A stretch of DNA of 64,000 nucleotides. Source: Xenophilus azovorans DSM 13620. GTDB taxonomy: Bacteria; Pseudomonadota; Gammaproteobacteria; Burkholderiales; Burkholderiaceae_C. The stretch spans positions 1-64,000 of the forward strand of contig NZ_JQKD01000031.1 in NCBI RefSeq assembly GCF_000745855.1. The letters are read 5' to 3'. Both the position numbers and the translations under genes were made by a program. This document shows positions 10,131 through 19,027 of this stretch, piece by piece (position 1 is the first letter of the stretch; each line of letters starts with the position of its first letter). The notes under the pieces were generated by a model. The model did no database searches and was not told where the DNA came from. It saw only the letters and a list, made by a program, of their open reading frames with translations.

Positions 10131-10211
10131 CCCCCACGCTCATCACTGCGTGTATTCGCTGCCCCCCGAGGGGGCGCATGCCCTCCTTGGGGCGGCCCGG
10201 CGGAGGGCATG
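10131..10211 (+). repeat. Intercistronic structured repeat, copy A (fdx-dnaQ)
   Basis: This copy starts with CCCCCACGCTCATC, contains the CCCCCCGAGGGGG hairpin, then a hairpin with arms CATGCCCTCC (10177-10186) and GGAGGGCATG (10202-10211) around the loop TTGGGGCGGCCCGGC. The 3' arm holds the dnaQ Shine-Dalgarno-like GGAGGG and the first ATG. Related copies lie at 42978, 53018, 59390 and 62687. Confidence 0.8.
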
Positions 10212-10934
10212 ATGCGCCAGATCGTCCTCGACACCGAAACCACCGGCCTCTCGGCCGAGAACGGCGACCGCGTCATCGAACTGGGCTGCGTCGAACTGGT
10301 GGGCCGCAAGCTCTCGGGCAACGACCTGCACCTGTACTTCAACCCCGAGCTCGAGAGCCACGAGGACGCGCTCAAGGTGCACGGCCTGACCAGCGAGTTC
10401 CTGGCCGACAAGCCGAAGTTCGTCGAGCGGGCGCAGGACATCGTGGAGTACCTGCGTGGTGCCGAGCTGATCATCCACAACGCGGCCTTCGACGTCGGCT
10501 TCCTGAACAAGGAGTTCGAGCGCGCCGGGCTGCAGCCGCTGGCCAGCTACGTGGCCGAGGTGACCGATACGCTGGCGATGGCCAAGCAGGTCTATCCCGG
10601 CAAGCGCAATTCGCTGGACGCGCTGTGCGACCGCTTCGGCGTGGACCGGTCCAACCGCACCTACCACGGCGCCAAGCTGGATGCGCAGCTCCTGGCCGAC
10701 GTGTACATCAACCTCACGCGCGGGCAGGACGCCCTGCTGATCGACGTCGCGCCCAGCGACGAGCCGGCCCAGGGCGCGGCGATCGTGGCGGTGGACCTGA
10801 GCAGCTTCGTGCTGCCGGTGCTGACGGCTTCCGAGTCGGAACTGGCCGAGCACGACAGGATGCTGGCCGACCTCGACAAGGCCAGCGGCGGCAAGACACT
10901 CTTTCGCCAGGACGGCGCGCAAGCTGTGGCATAA
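10209..10934 (+). CDS. dnaQ: DNA polymerase III epsilon subunit (3'-5' proofreading exonuclease)
   Basis: DnaQ is the editing exonuclease of the replicative polymerase core. In this 241-residue protein the DEDDh motifs are Exo I DTETTG (8-13), Exo II HNAAFDVGFLN, and Exo III HGAKLDAQLLADVY with the catalytic His and Asp. The C-terminal linker towards the polymerase contact is short, as in other betaproteobacteria. Two tandem ATGs (10209 and 10212) can serve as start. The first, and the GGAGGG just before it, lie in the 3' arm of a 10-bp perfect hairpin formed by a repeat element, so initiation may be structure-sensitive. Confidence 0.96.
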   Translation: MMRQIVLDTETTGLSAENGDRVIELGCVELVGRKLSGNDLHLYFNPELESHEDALKVHGLTSEFLADKPKFVERAQDIVEYLRGAELIIHNAAFDVGFLNKEFERAGLQPLASYVAEVTDTLAMAKQVYPGKRNSLDALCDRFGVDRSNRTYHGAKLDAQLLADVYINLTRGQDALLIDVAPSDEPAQGAAIVAVDLSSFVLPVLTASESELAEHDRMLADLDKASGGKTLFRQDGAQAVA

Positions 10935-10935
10935 T
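10930..10935 (+). promoter_or_regulatory. Candidate -10 box for tRNA-Val
   Basis: CATAAT overlaps the last codons of dnaQ, about 96 bp before the tRNA. I see no good -35 hexamer at 16-18 bp, so this is a weak call. Confidence 0.3.
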
Positions 10936-11030
10936 GCGAGGCTTCGCGCAACAGCGCGGACATGCCACCGGTGGGAGGCCCCAGGCCTTCCCTCCAGTTT
11001 TCCGGCACGGCGCACACAGCGCCGCCGCCA

Positions 11031-11105
11031 GGGCGATTAGCTCAGTGGTAGAGCACTGCATTCACACTGCAGGGGTCGCAAGTTCGAACCTTGCATCGCC
11101 CACCA
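11031..11105 (+). tRNA. tRNA-Val (anticodon CAC)
   Basis: The sequence folds as a standard cloverleaf. The acceptor stem GGGCGAT pairs with ATCGCCC and is followed by ACCA, so the CCA end is encoded. The anticodon stem CTGCA/TGCAG encloses the loop TTCACAC, giving anticodon CAC, which reads the Val codon GTG. The T arm is GCAAG-TTCGAAC-CTTGC and the D arm GCTC...GAGC contains the usual GGT. Confidence 0.96.
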
Positions 11106-11250
11106 TTCACACAGATCCTCCCGACTCATCCGCCTCCCGCCCCGCGGGGGGTGGATTCGGCACGGCCGAACGGGCACGATGGCCGGGCCGTCGAATGGTT
11201 CCGTCCGAAAGCGACGCACGACATCGCCGGCCCACATGGAAGGAGCCCTC

Positions 11251-11706
11251 ATGAAATCCATGTCGATCCTCGGCGCGGTGGCGCTGGCCGCGTGTTGCGC
11301 CAGCCAGGCATGGGCGCAGTTCGATCCCGGCGCCTCGATGGACCTGGGCGCCGGCATGGGCGCGACGGCCCTGGGGCAATCCACGCTGAGCGGCACGCGC
11401 AACATCGGCAAGGGTGGCCACGCCTCGGACGAACTGTCGCCGACCATGAGGAAGTACTGCGCGCAATGGCCGGATGAAGGCGTATGCAAGGCGGATCGCG
11501 CCCGCCGGGCGCAGCGCAACCCACAAGGGACGGCGCCGCATGGGGCTGAACGGGATCAGCAGGCCATGATGCGTTCGCTGGCGCCCGAATACAGGCGCCG
11601 CGTTCACGACCACGGCCAGGCGGAGGCGGACCGCTGGCTCGCGCAGACGGCCCGGGAGATGGGCCGCCGTGACGGCGCGGCCGCGCGTCGCGTCCAAGGC
11701 CGATGA
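11251..11706 (+). CDS. Hypothetical secreted protein
   Basis: I do not recognise this 151-residue protein. The ATG at 11251 is preferred over a longer frame because it is preceded by GGAAGGAGCC and opens a signal peptide: MKS, then a hydrophobic stretch SILGAVALAACCASQAWA, cleavage likely after AWA. A cysteine pair (ACC) lies inside the hydrophobic core, so a lipoprotein is possible but the lipobox is poor. The mature part has a Gly/Thr/Ser-rich segment with GQSTLSGTRNIGKGGH and an Arg-rich C-terminal half. It is probably periplasmic. It follows tRNA-Val by 145 bp. Confidence 0.55.
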   Translation: MKSMSILGAVALAACCASQAWAQFDPGASMDLGAGMGATALGQSTLSGTRNIGKGGHASDELSPTMRKYCAQWPDEGVCKADRARRAQRNPQGTAPHGAERDQQAMMRSLAPEYRRRVHDHGQAEADRWLAQTAREMGRRDGAAARRVQGR

Positions 11707-11827
11707 AACGCCGCGCGATGCCGCGGCCCCGACGTGGCGTGGTCCCCGGCCGACGCACGGTCGCGGCGGCCTCCGCCTGCTGCGCGCCGGCCGAATCGGC
11801 GCATCATCTCCGGCAAAGGAGGCCGCC

Positions 11828-12043
11828 ATGCCAGACCTGCCCGCGCCGATCACGCCCGACGACCCGGCCGAACTGCCCGTGGAGCCGGATCGCGGACCCG
11901 CCACGCCCGCCGCACCGCCCTCGGATTCGACCATTCCCCCGCCGGCCAAGCCGGACCACGGGCAGGCGCTGCGCGTGCGGCGCCGGCTGACGCTGTCCAG
12001 TCACTTCATGCGGGCGGCCACTTTCCGCTGGCGGATGGCCTGA
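11828..12043 (+). CDS. Hypothetical small proline-rich protein
   Basis: This is a 71-residue frame with an excellent Shine-Dalgarno (AAAGGAGG, 11816-11823) four bases before its ATG. Two thirds of it is Pro/Asp/Ala-rich and likely disordered (PAPITPDDPAELPVEPD), followed by a basic end (RVRRRLTLSSHFMRAATFRWR). No family is recognised. The strong ribosome-binding site is the main support; the protein may instead be a chance frame in G+C-rich DNA. Confidence 0.45.
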   Translation: MPDLPAPITPDDPAELPVEPDRGPATPAAPPSDSTIPPPAKPDHGQALRVRRRLTLSSHFMRAATFRWRMA

Positions 12044-12075
12044 GTGCCGGTCCGGCGAGCGGCTAAGCTCGCCGC

Positions 12076-13182
12076 ATGGACGAATTCGATTGCGCCGTCA
12101 TCGGCGCCGGTGTGGTGGGCCTGGCGGTCGCGCGTGCGTTGGCGCTGCAGGGCCGCGAGGTCATCGTGCTGGAGGCGGAGGGCGCCATCGGCACCGGCAC
12201 CAGTTCCCGCAACAGCGAGGTGATCCACGCCGGCATCTACTACCCGCAGGACTCGCTCAAGGCGCGGCTGTGCGTGCAGGGCAAGGAGATGCTCTACGCC
12301 TACGCCGCCGAACGGAACCTCCCGCATCGCCGCTGCGGCAAGCTGATCGTCGCCACCGCGCCCGCGCAGGTGGCGGCGCTGGAAGACATCGTCCGCAAGG
12401 CGCGCGCGAACGGCGTGGACGACCTGGAGGCGCTCGATGAGCAGCAGGCCCGTGCGCTGGAACCGCAACTGGCCTGCGAGGCCGCCTTGCTGTCACCCAG
12501 CACCGGCATCGTCGACAGCCACGCGCTGATGCTCGCGCTGCAGGGCGACCTGGAGAACGCGGGCGGCATGCTGGCGCTCAAGTCGCCGGTGGCGCGCGCC
12601 GTCTGCGGGCCGGCGGGGATCGACCTGGTCGGCGTCGACGGCACGCAGTTGCGCTGCCGCTCAGTGGTCAACGCGGCGGGTCTGGGGGCGCCGGCGCTGG
12701 CGCGGCGCTTCGACGGGCTGGACCCGCGGCACGTGCCCGCCGCCCACTGGGCCAAGGGAAGCTATTTCACGCTCGCTGGGCGCTCGCCCTTCAGCCGGCT
12801 GATCTACCCGGTGCCCGAGGCCGCGGGGCTGGGCGTGCACCTGACGCTGGACCTGGGCGGACAGGCGAAGTTCGGGCCCGACGTGCAGTGGGTGGATTCG
12901 CCGGACGATCTGGAGGTCGATCCGTACCGCGCCGACGGCTTCTATGCCGAGGTCCGCAAGTACTGGCCGGCCCTGGCCGACGGGGCGCTGCAGCCGGGCT
13001 ACGCGGGCATCCGGCCGAAGATCTCCGGGCCGGGCGAGCCGGCGCACGACTTCGTCATCCAGGGGCCGGCCGAACATGGCGTCGCCGGGCTGGTCAACTT
13101 GTTCGGCATCGAGTCGCCGGGGCTGACCAGCAGCCTGGCGATTGCGGAATTCGTGGCCCGAATGCCGGACATATCCCACTAA
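12076..13182 (+). CDS. FAD-dependent oxidoreductase, DAO / L-2-hydroxyglutarate oxidase-like
   Basis: The 368-residue protein belongs to the D-amino-acid-oxidase-like FAD family. The dinucleotide motif [16 protein letters not shown] is at 8-23, followed by an E in VIVLEAEG that would contact the ribose. The segment [19 protein letters not shown] is typical of the LhgO/L-2-hydroxyglutarate dehydrogenase branch, and the C-terminal [10 protein letters not shown] and [16 protein letters not shown] close the FAD site. The substrate is likely a 2-hydroxyacid but this is inference; no LhgO operon partner is adjacent. Confidence 0.82.
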   Translation: MDEFDCAVIGAGVVGLAVARALALQGREVIVLEAEGAIGTGTSSRNSEVIHAGIYYPQDSLKARLCVQGKEMLYAYAAERNLPHRRCGKLIVATAPAQVAALEDIVRKARANGVDDLEALDEQQARALEPQLACEAALLSPSTGIVDSHALMLALQGDLENAGGMLALKSPVARAVCGPAGIDLVGVDGTQLRCRSVVNAAGLGAPALARRFDGLDPRHVPAAHWAKGSYFTLAGRSPFSRLIYPVPEAAGLGVHLTLDLGGQAKFGPDVQWVDSPDDLEVDPYRADGFYAEVRKYWPALADGALQPGYAGIRPKISGPGEPAHDFVIQGPAEHGVAGLVNLFGIESPGLTSSLAIAEFVARMPDISH

Positions 13183-13288
13183 GGCCACGCGCATCACGGG
13201 GTAACATGGTCGGCACGCCGCTTGCAGGCGTGTCCACTGCCGGCGCTTCGCCGGCGTCGTGATCACACTGAGGGAAGGTTCATCACCC

Positions 13289-13597
13289 ATGTCCGCAACC
13301 AAGAATCTCGAAGCAGCCGCCAACGCCGTGGTCGAAGACCTCGCCAGCGACGTCAAGGGGGTGCTCTCCAGCAAGGAACTGGAATCCGTGCCTCAGGTCA
13401 AGGCGCTCAAGCAGCGTGTCGAGGCCAAACTGGCCATCGCCCGCGAGCTGGCGGCCGAGAAGAGCCGCATCGCCGCCAAGCGGGCCAAGGATGCGGCGCA
13501 GACCGCCAACGCCTACGCCCATGACGAGCCCTGGCAGATCGCAGCCGGTGCCCTGGCGGTCGGCGTGCTGGTGGGCCTGCTGCTTGGCCGCCGCTGA
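13289..13597 (+). CDS. DUF883 (ElaB/YqjD-like) inner-membrane protein
   Basis: This 102-residue protein has a long amphipathic helical N-terminal part rich in Ala/Glu/Lys and a C-terminal transmembrane segment ([19 protein letters not shown]), the layout of ElaB/YqjD, which anchor by the C-terminal helix and bind ribosomes in stationary phase in E. coli. The [10 protein letters not shown] motif just before the membrane segment is typical. The ATG at 13289 has GAGGGAAGG about 13 bases upstream. It pairs with the YqjE-like gene 57 bp downstream, as in the E. coli yqjD-yqjE arrangement. Confidence 0.85.
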   Translation: MSATKNLEAAANAVVEDLASDVKGVLSSKELESVPQVKALKQRVEAKLAIARELAAEKSRIAAKRAKDAAQTANAYAHDEPWQIAAGALAVGVLVGLLLGRR

Positions 13598-13654
13598 GCG
13601 TCCGACCCCGCCGGCGGCCGGGTTCCGGCGCGGCGGGTTTCATCTGCAGGGAGC

Positions 13655-14371
13655 ATGGAGGCGCGGCGCATGAAGCGGCTGCTGGGTCTTTTCGGCATCG
13701 ACGAACGGATTGCCCGCCTGCGCTCCGCCGTGGGCGAGGGCGTGATCGCGGCGGAGGACCGTGCGCAGCTGGTGCGCATGGCGCTCGCCGACCTGAAGGC
13801 GCCGCTGCAACGCATGGCGGCGCTGCTGGTGGCGCTGGTCGGGCTGACCATCGTGATGGCGGTGCTGCTCTCGCTGGCGGTGATCGTGCATTTCTGGGAC
13901 ACGCCCCAGCGCAGCACGGCCGCCTGGATCGTGGCCCTGGTGTGGATCGTCCTCTGGGCGGGCGCGCTGGTCGGCCTGGTGACGTCGCTGCGCGGCGCCT
14001 CGTCGGCCGTGCAGCCGGCGCAGCTGGAGTTCGAGCGCGACATCGAATGGCTGCAGGCGCGCTTCGGCGACGAGGACAAGCCGCGCGAGCCGCGTCCGGC
14101 CACCCTGGCCGAGCTGGTCGACCGCATCGAAGGCCAGCGCCGGCGCCTCGTGCTGGCCGAGCGCCTGGAGGCCGCCGCCGAGGCGGCGCAGGCGGAGGCC
14201 GTGGCGGCCGGCACGGCGCGCGAGCCGCTGCAGGCGCGGGCCACGCGCATGGCGCGCGAGCATCCGGTGGCGGCCGGCGCCGCGGCCGCGGTGCTGCTGG
14301 CGGCCGTCGGTCCGCGCCGGGTGCTCAAGGCCGTGAGCTGGGCGCTGCCGATCCTCTGGAAACTGCGCTGA
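13655..14371 (+). CDS. YqjE-like (phage holin superfamily) membrane protein with a YqjK-like C-terminal region
   Basis: The 238-residue protein has an N-terminal amphipathic region, two transmembrane helices (about residues 52-74 and 88-109: [39 protein letters not shown]), then a charged helical stretch and a short hydrophobic C-terminal part ([20 protein letters not shown] ending in [10 protein letters not shown]). The first half matches YqjE (Phage_holin_3_6-type, not a real phage holin). The second half ([20 protein letters not shown] onward) has the organisation of YqjK, a separate gene in E. coli, so this may be a fusion. ATG 13655 has an AGGGAG site. Confidence 0.75.
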   Translation: MEARRMKRLLGLFGIDERIARLRSAVGEGVIAAEDRAQLVRMALADLKAPLQRMAALLVALVGLTIVMAVLLSLAVIVHFWDTPQRSTAAWIVALVWIVLWAGALVGLVTSLRGASSAVQPAQLEFERDIEWLQARFGDEDKPREPRPATLAELVDRIEGQRRRLVLAERLEAAAEAAQAEAVAAGTAREPLQARATRMAREHPVAAGAAAAVLLAAVGPRRVLKAVSWALPILWKLR

Positions 14372-14384
14372 GTTTCCCCAGGGG

Positions 14385-14420
14385 AAGCCGCCGCGCGCGT
14401 GATGCGCCGGCGGCTTTTTT
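14385..14420 (+). terminator. Intrinsic terminator after the YqjE-like gene
   Basis: AAGCCGCCG (14385-14393) pairs with CGGCGGCTT and is followed by a T tract (14415-14420). It lies between two convergent genes, the YqjE-like gene (+) and pyrD (-). Confidence 0.8.
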
Positions 14421-14436
14421 CTTTCTCGGCGGCGCC

Positions 14437-15495
14437 TCAGCCCCGGCGCAGCGCCTGTGCCACCTCGCGCACCAGCGCCGGGCCCTTGTAGATGAGGCCG
14501 GTGTAGATCTGCACCACGTCCGCGCCGGCGGCGCGCTTGGCCTGCGCGTCCGCGCCGCTGAGGATGCCGCCCACGCCGATGATCGGAAAGTCCGGCCCCA
14601 GGGCCGCGCGCAGGCCCGCCACGACGCGGTCGCTGGCCTCGCGCACCGGCGCGCCCGAGAGGCCGCCGGTCTCCCCGGCGTGGCGCATGCCCTGCACGGC
14701 GGCGCGCTCCAGCGTGGTGTTGGTGGCGATGACGCCGTCCATGCCGTGGCGGCGCAGCGTGGCGGCGATGACCGCCACCTGGTCCGCCACCAGGTCCGGC
14801 GCGATCTTGACGAACACCGGCACATGGCGGCCCTGCGTGGCCGCCAGGGCGCCGCGCCGCTCGGCGACGGCGCCCAGCAGCGCGTCCAGCGCCTCGTCGC
14901 TCTGCAGGCTGCGCAGGTTGGCGGTGTTGGGGCTGGAGATGTTGACTGTCACGTAGTCGGCGTGCGGGTACACGCCTTCCAGGCCGAGCAGGTAGTCGTC
15001 CACCGCCCGCTCGATGGGCGTGGCGGCGTTCTTGCCGATGTTCAGGCCCAGCAGCATCGGCGCGCGGCCGGCGCGCTGCGCCTGCTGGCGAAAGCGCGCC
15101 TTCTGCACATTGGCGACGAAGGCGTCCAGTCCCTCGTTGTTGAAGCCCAGCCGGTTGATCAGCGCTTGCGCATCGGGCAGGCGGAACATGCGCGGCTTGG
15201 GGTTGCCGGGCTGCGCCCTGGGCGTGACGGTGCCGACCTCGACGAAGCCGAAGCCCATCGCGGCGAAGGCGTCGATGCAGCGGGCGTTCTTGTCCAGGCC
15301 GGCGGCCAGGCCGACGCGATTGGGGAAGGCCAGGCCCGCCAGCGTCACCGGGTCGTCGATGCGCGCCGAGGCGTACAAGCAGGCCAGCGGCGTGTTCTGC
15401 GTGCGCGCCAGGTTGTCGAGGGTGAGTTCGTGTGCGGCCTCGGGGTCGAGCCCGAAGAGGAAGGGGCGGGCCAGGCCGTAGGCGAGGGAGAGCAT
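14437..15495 (-). CDS. pyrD: Dihydroorotate dehydrogenase (quinone), class 2
   Basis: PyrD oxidises dihydroorotate to orotate in pyrimidine synthesis, passing electrons to quinones at the inner membrane. At 352 residues with an N-terminal membrane-binding helix region ([19 protein letters not shown]) it is class 2. Landmarks: [10 protein letters not shown] (FMN), [16 protein letters not shown] with the catalytic Ser of class 2 enzymes, VFVKIAPD, and GVGGI. The frame is open upstream, but the ATG at 15495 fits the family length. It is divergent from rpiA, with 51 bp between the starts. Confidence 0.96.
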   Translation of the reverse strand: MLSLAYGLARPFLFGLDPEAAHELTLDNLARTQNTPLACLYASARIDDPVTLAGLAFPNRVGLAAGLDKNARCIDAFAAMGFGFVEVGTVTPRAQPGNPKPRMFRLPDAQALINRLGFNNEGLDAFVANVQKARFRQQAQRAGRAPMLLGLNIGKNAATPIERAVDDYLLGLEGVYPHADYVTVNISSPNTANLRSLQSDEALDALLGAVAERRGALAATQGRHVPVFVKIAPDLVADQVAVIAATLRRHGMDGVIATNTTLERAAVQGMRHAGETGGLSGAPVREASDRVVAGLRAALGPDFPIIGVGGILSGADAQAKRAAGADVVQIYTGLIYKGPALVREVAQALRRG

Positions 15496-15546
15496 CGGAT
15501 AATTCGCGGCTTCTTTTCTGTCGAGACGAACCCAGGATTTTCCGCC

Positions 15547-16236
15547 ATGAACGCACCCGCACCGACCCAGGACGAACTCAAGGCGATGGTGGGGCAGGCC
15601 GCGCTGGCCTACGTGCCGCGCGGCGAGATCGTGGGCGTGGGCACCGGCTCCACCGTCAACAAGTTCATCGAGGCGCTGGCGACGATCAAGGGCGAGATCC
15701 GCGGCGCCGTCTCCAGCTCCGTGGCGTCGACCGAGCGGCTGCGCGCGCTGGGCATCGAGGTGTTCGACAGCAACGCGGTGGACGAACTGGCCGTCTACAT
15801 CGACGGCGCCGACGAGATCGACGGCCGCGGCTTCATGGTCAAGGGCGGCGGCGCGGCGCTCACGCGCGAGAAGATCGTCGCCGCGCAGTCGCGCCGCTTC
15901 GTGTGCATCGCCGACGCCTCCAAGCGCGTCGACGTGTTGGGCGCCTTCCCGCTGCCGGTGGAGGTGATCCCGATGGCGGCGCGGCGGATCATGCGGCAGT
16001 TCGCGGCGCTGGGCGGCGTGGCGCAGGTGCGCGAGAAGGACGGCGCGCCGCTGGTCACCGACAACGGCCAGCACATCCTCGACGTGAGCGGCCTGGCGAT
16101 CGCCGATCCGCTGGGCTTCGAGAGCGAGGTGAACCAGTGGCCGGGCGTGGTCACGGTCGGCGTGTTCGCGCACCAGAAGGCCGACGTGTGCCTGCTGGCG
16201 GCGCCGCAGGGCGTGCAGACGCTCAGTTTCGGCTGA
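15547..16236 (+). CDS. rpiA: Ribose-5-phosphate isomerase A
   Basis: RpiA interconverts ribose-5-phosphate and ribulose-5-phosphate in the pentose phosphate pathway. The 229-residue protein shows [11 protein letters not shown] (phosphate site), IDGADEID (catalytic Asp pair) and [13 protein letters not shown] (active-site Lys and Glu). The reading frame is open far upstream, but the ATG at 15547 fits the family start. Its stop is only 9 bp from the stop of the convergent gene at 16246. Confidence 0.96.
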   Translation: MNAPAPTQDELKAMVGQAALAYVPRGEIVGVGTGSTVNKFIEALATIKGEIRGAVSSSVASTERLRALGIEVFDSNAVDELAVYIDGADEIDGRGFMVKGGGAALTREKIVAAQSRRFVCIADASKRVDVLGAFPLPVEVIPMAARRIMRQFAALGGVAQVREKDGAPLVTDNGQHILDVSGLAIADPLGFESEVNQWPGVVTVGVFAHQKADVCLLAAPQGVQTLSFG

Positions 16237-16245
16237 GCGCCGCCG

Positions 16246-16887
16246 TCAGAAGCGGATGCCGGCCGGGTTCGAGGGCGTGGGGCCGTTGGCGTCTGCCGGC
16301 GGGGGCGGTGCGGCAGGGGCCTCGGCCGGAGCGGCGGCCGCCGGTGCCGGCGGGGCGACGCGCTGCTGCGCCACCAGCGGCTGGGCCGGCGGGTTGCGGT
16401 AGCCGGGCGGCAACTGCACGCTCTTCGCATAGCCTGCCGCGTCCAGGTAGCGCGACCACTCCGCGTCTGCGAAGCCCTTGACCTGCTGCGTGCCGATGGT
16501 CAGCAGCGGCAGCGAGTTCTGGCCCGAGAGGCGTTCCAGCGCGGCGATGTCGTCCGGCGTCTTCACCGTGCGCTCGTCGAAGGGGATGCCGCGCGTGAGC
16601 AGCAGGTTGCGACCCGTCTCGCAGGGGGCGCAGTCGTCGCCCGTGTAGATCGTCACAGGGTAGCGTTGCACGACCTGGCGCAGTTCGTACGGCAGCAGGG
16701 CCCCGGCGCCCGCGCCGCTGCTGCCCGCCCGGCCGGGCGCGACAGGCTGGGTGCTGGCCGCCGGCGGCCGGTCGGTGTAGGTGACGCGGCCGTTGGCGTC
16801 CACCTGCCGGTACAGACCCTGCGCGGCGGCGCTGCCGGCAGCAAGGCAAAGGGCAACGGCGCTGAATCGCAGGTACATGGGGCTCAT
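16246..16887 (-). CDS. Secreted DUF4124 / glutaredoxin-like protein
   Basis: The 213-residue protein starts with a signal peptide (YLRFSAVALCLAAGSAAAQG), followed by a DUF4124 segment (LYRQVDANGRVTYTDRPP). A thioredoxin-fold segment follows: VTIYTGDDCAPCETGRNLLLTRGIPFDERTV is the beta-CxxC-helix start, with the redox pair CAPC, and LPLLTIG holds the cis-Pro region. The C-terminus is Pro/Ala-rich and likely disordered. It probably acts in the periplasm, though no redox partner lies next to it. ATG 16887 or 16878 can be the start; neither has a strong Shine-Dalgarno. Confidence 0.8.
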   Translation of the reverse strand: MSPMYLRFSAVALCLAAGSAAAQGLYRQVDANGRVTYTDRPPAASTQPVAPGRAGSSGAGAGALLPYELRQVVQRYPVTIYTGDDCAPCETGRNLLLTRGIPFDERTVKTPDDIAALERLSGQNSLPLLTIGTQQVKGFADAEWSRYLDAAGYAKSVQLPPGYRNPPAQPLVAQQRVAPPAPAAAAPAEAPAAPPPPADANGPTPSNPAGIRF

Positions 16888-16939
16888 GAGGGGTTCAAGG
16901 GGTGACGAAGCTGCGGAGATTACCGCAGCCGCGCCGCCC

Positions 16940-19000
16940 TCAGGCCGCCAGCGGTTCGGCCATGCCCTGGTGGCGCAGCAACGCGTCGAGCTGCGGCTCG
17001 CGGCCGCGGAAGGCCTTGAAGCTCTCCATCGCGGTGCGGCTTCCACCGGCCTCCAGGATCTGCTGGCGGTAGCGGCGGCCGGTCTCGATGCTGGGCGCGC
17101 CGTCCGGGCTCACCGTCTCCTCGAAGGCCGCGTAGGCGTCGGCGCTGAGCACCTCGGCCCACTTGTAGCTGTAGTAGCCGGCCGCGTAGCCGCCCGAGAA
17201 GATGTGGGTGAAGGTGTTGGGCGTGCGGCTGAAGGGCGGCGCCGGCAGCACCGCGACCTCGCTGCGCACCTGGTCCAGCAGCGCCATCACGGCGCCGGGC
17301 TGCACATGGGCGGCATCGAAGTCGGTGTGCAGCAGCATGTCGAACAGCGCGAACTCGATCTGCCGCAGCGTCTGCATGCCGCTCTGGAAGTTCTTGGCCG
17401 CGGTCATCTTGTCGAAGAGCGGGCGCGGCAGCGGCTGGCCGGTATTGGCATGCGCCGTCATGTGCGAGAGCACGTCCCACTCCCAGCAGAAGTTCTCCAT
17501 GAACTGGCTGGGCAGCTCGACGGCATCCCATTCCACGCCGCTGATGCCCGAGACGTCGTGCTCGTTGACCTGCGTCAGCATGTGGTGCAGTCCGTGGCCG
17601 AACTCGTGGAAGAGGGTGATCACGTCGTCGTGGGTGAGCAGCGGCGGCTTGCCGTCCACGCCCTCGGCGAAGTTGCATACCAGGTGTGCCACCGGCGTCT
17701 GCAGCGTGCCGGTGTCGGGGCGCAGCCAGCGGGCGCGCACGTCGTCCATCCAGGCGCCGCCGCGCTTGCCGGTGCGCGCGGACGGGTCGAGGTAGAACTG
17801 GCCGACCTTCGTGCCGGCGCGCTCGATGCGGTAGAACTCCACCGTCGAATGCCACACCGGCGCGCTGTCGCGCACGATCTTCACCTCGAACAGCGTCTCG
17901 ACGATCTTGAACAGGCCCGCCAGCACTTTCGGCGCCGGGAAGTACTGCTTGACCTCCTGTTCGCTGAAAGCGTAGCGCGCCTCCTTGAGCTGTTCGCCGA
18001 TGTAGCTCCAGTCCCAGGGCTGCGGATCGGCGATGCCCAGTTCCTTCGCGGCGAACTCGCGCAGCTCGGCCACGTCGCGCAGGCCGTAGGGCCGGGCCTT
18101 GGCGGCCAGGTCGCGCAGGAACTTCACCACCTGGGCGGGCGACTCGGCCATCTTGGGCACGACCGACAGCTCGCCGAAGTTGCAGTAGCCCAGCAGCTTC
18201 GCCTCTTCCTCGCGCAGCGCCAGGATCTCGGTGATGAGCGGGGTGTTGTCGAAGGCCGCGTCGCCGAACTCGCTGGCGCGGGTGACGTAGGCGCGGTAGA
18301 GCCGTTCGCGCAGCGCGCCGCTCCTGGCGAACTGCATCACCGGCAGGTAGCTGGGCATCTTGAGCGTGAGCTTGTAGCCGGGCTTGCCCTCCGCCTCGGC
18401 CGCGGCGCGGGCGGCGGCGATCACGTCTTCCGGCAGGCCGTCCAGTTCGCCGCGCTCGGCGTAGTGCGCGAAGGCATCGGTCGCGTCCAGCGCGTTCTCG
18501 CTGAACTTCTGCGACAGCTCGGCCTGGCGTTCCTGGATCTCGGCGAAGCGCTTCTTCGCCTCGCCCTGCAGCTCGGCGCCGCCCAGCACGAAGTTGCGCA
18601 CGGCGTTCTTGTGGGCCTGGCGCTGCTCGGCGTCGAGCGCGGCCGGGTCGATGGCCTTGTACTTGGCGTACAGGCGCTCGTCGGAGCCCAGGCGGGTCCA
18701 GAAGGCGGTCACGCGCGGCATCGCCTCGTTGTAGGCGGCGCGCAGGGCCGGCGTGTCGGCGACGGCGTTGAGGTGGCCCACCGCGCCCCAGGCACGGCCG
18801 AAGCGCTCGGTCGCCACGTCCAGCACGCGGGCGATGGCGGCCCACTCGGCCGGGAATGCCGGCTTCGTCACTTCCTCCAGAGCTGCTTCGGCCTCGGCCA
18901 GTAGCGTGTCCACGGCCGGTGCGACGTGCTCCGGGCGGATCCGGTCGAACAGCGGGAGGTCGGTGAAGTCGAGGAGGGGATTGGCGCTCATGTCGGTCAT
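16940..19000 (-). CDS. prlC: Oligopeptidase A (M3 family zinc metallopeptidase)
   Basis: This 686-residue cytoplasmic M3 peptidase degrades short peptides such as cleaved signal peptides. The zinc motif is HEFGH in TLFHEFGHGLHHML, with the third ligand Glu downstream in the region ISGVEWDAVELPSQFMENF. The N-terminus (NPLLDFTDLPLFDRIRPEHV) is the usual OpdA/PrlC start, and the length matches E. coli PrlC (680). It lies 27 bp downstream of folD on the same strand, so the two may be co-transcribed. Confidence 0.96.
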   Translation of the reverse strand: MTDMSANPLLDFTDLPLFDRIRPEHVAPAVDTLLAEAEAALEEVTKPAFPAEWAAIARVLDVATERFGRAWGAVGHLNAVADTPALRAAYNEAMPRVTAFWTRLGSDERLYAKYKAIDPAALDAEQRQAHKNAVRNFVLGGAELQGEAKKRFAEIQERQAELSQKFSENALDATDAFAHYAERGELDGLPEDVIAAARAAAEAEGKPGYKLTLKMPSYLPVMQFARSGALRERLYRAYVTRASEFGDAAFDNTPLITEILALREEEAKLLGYCNFGELSVVPKMAESPAQVVKFLRDLAAKARPYGLRDVAELREFAAKELGIADPQPWDWSYIGEQLKEARYAFSEQEVKQYFPAPKVLAGLFKIVETLFEVKIVRDSAPVWHSTVEFYRIERAGTKVGQFYLDPSARTGKRGGAWMDDVRARWLRPDTGTLQTPVAHLVCNFAEGVDGKPPLLTHDDVITLFHEFGHGLHHMLTQVNEHDVSGISGVEWDAVELPSQFMENFCWEWDVLSHMTAHANTGQPLPRPLFDKMTAAKNFQSGMQTLRQIEFALFDMLLHTDFDAAHVQPGAVMALLDQVRSEVAVLPAPPFSRTPNTFTHIFSGGYAAGYYSYKWAEVLSADAYAAFEETVSPDGAPSIETGRRYRQQILEAGGSRTAMESFKAFRGREPQLDALLRHQGMAEPLAA

Positions 19001-19027
19001 CTGGAGGCGGGAGAAGCGGGCTTCAAG

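Noticed and set aside
10935-11030. Additional RNA gene between dnaQ and tRNA-Val
   Set aside because: GGGAGG and CCTCC-type complementarity is present, but there is no recognisable RNA family, and G+C-rich DNA gives such pairings often.
13655-14371. Phage holin-like gene as a sign of a prophage
   Set aside because: The holin-like match is the YqjE type found in ordinary chromosomes, paired with a YqjD-like gene, and no other phage genes are near.
13942-15546. Upstream extension of rpiA by more than 500 codons
   Set aside because: It is only an open frame opposite pyrD; conserved RpiA sequence starts at the ATG at 15547.
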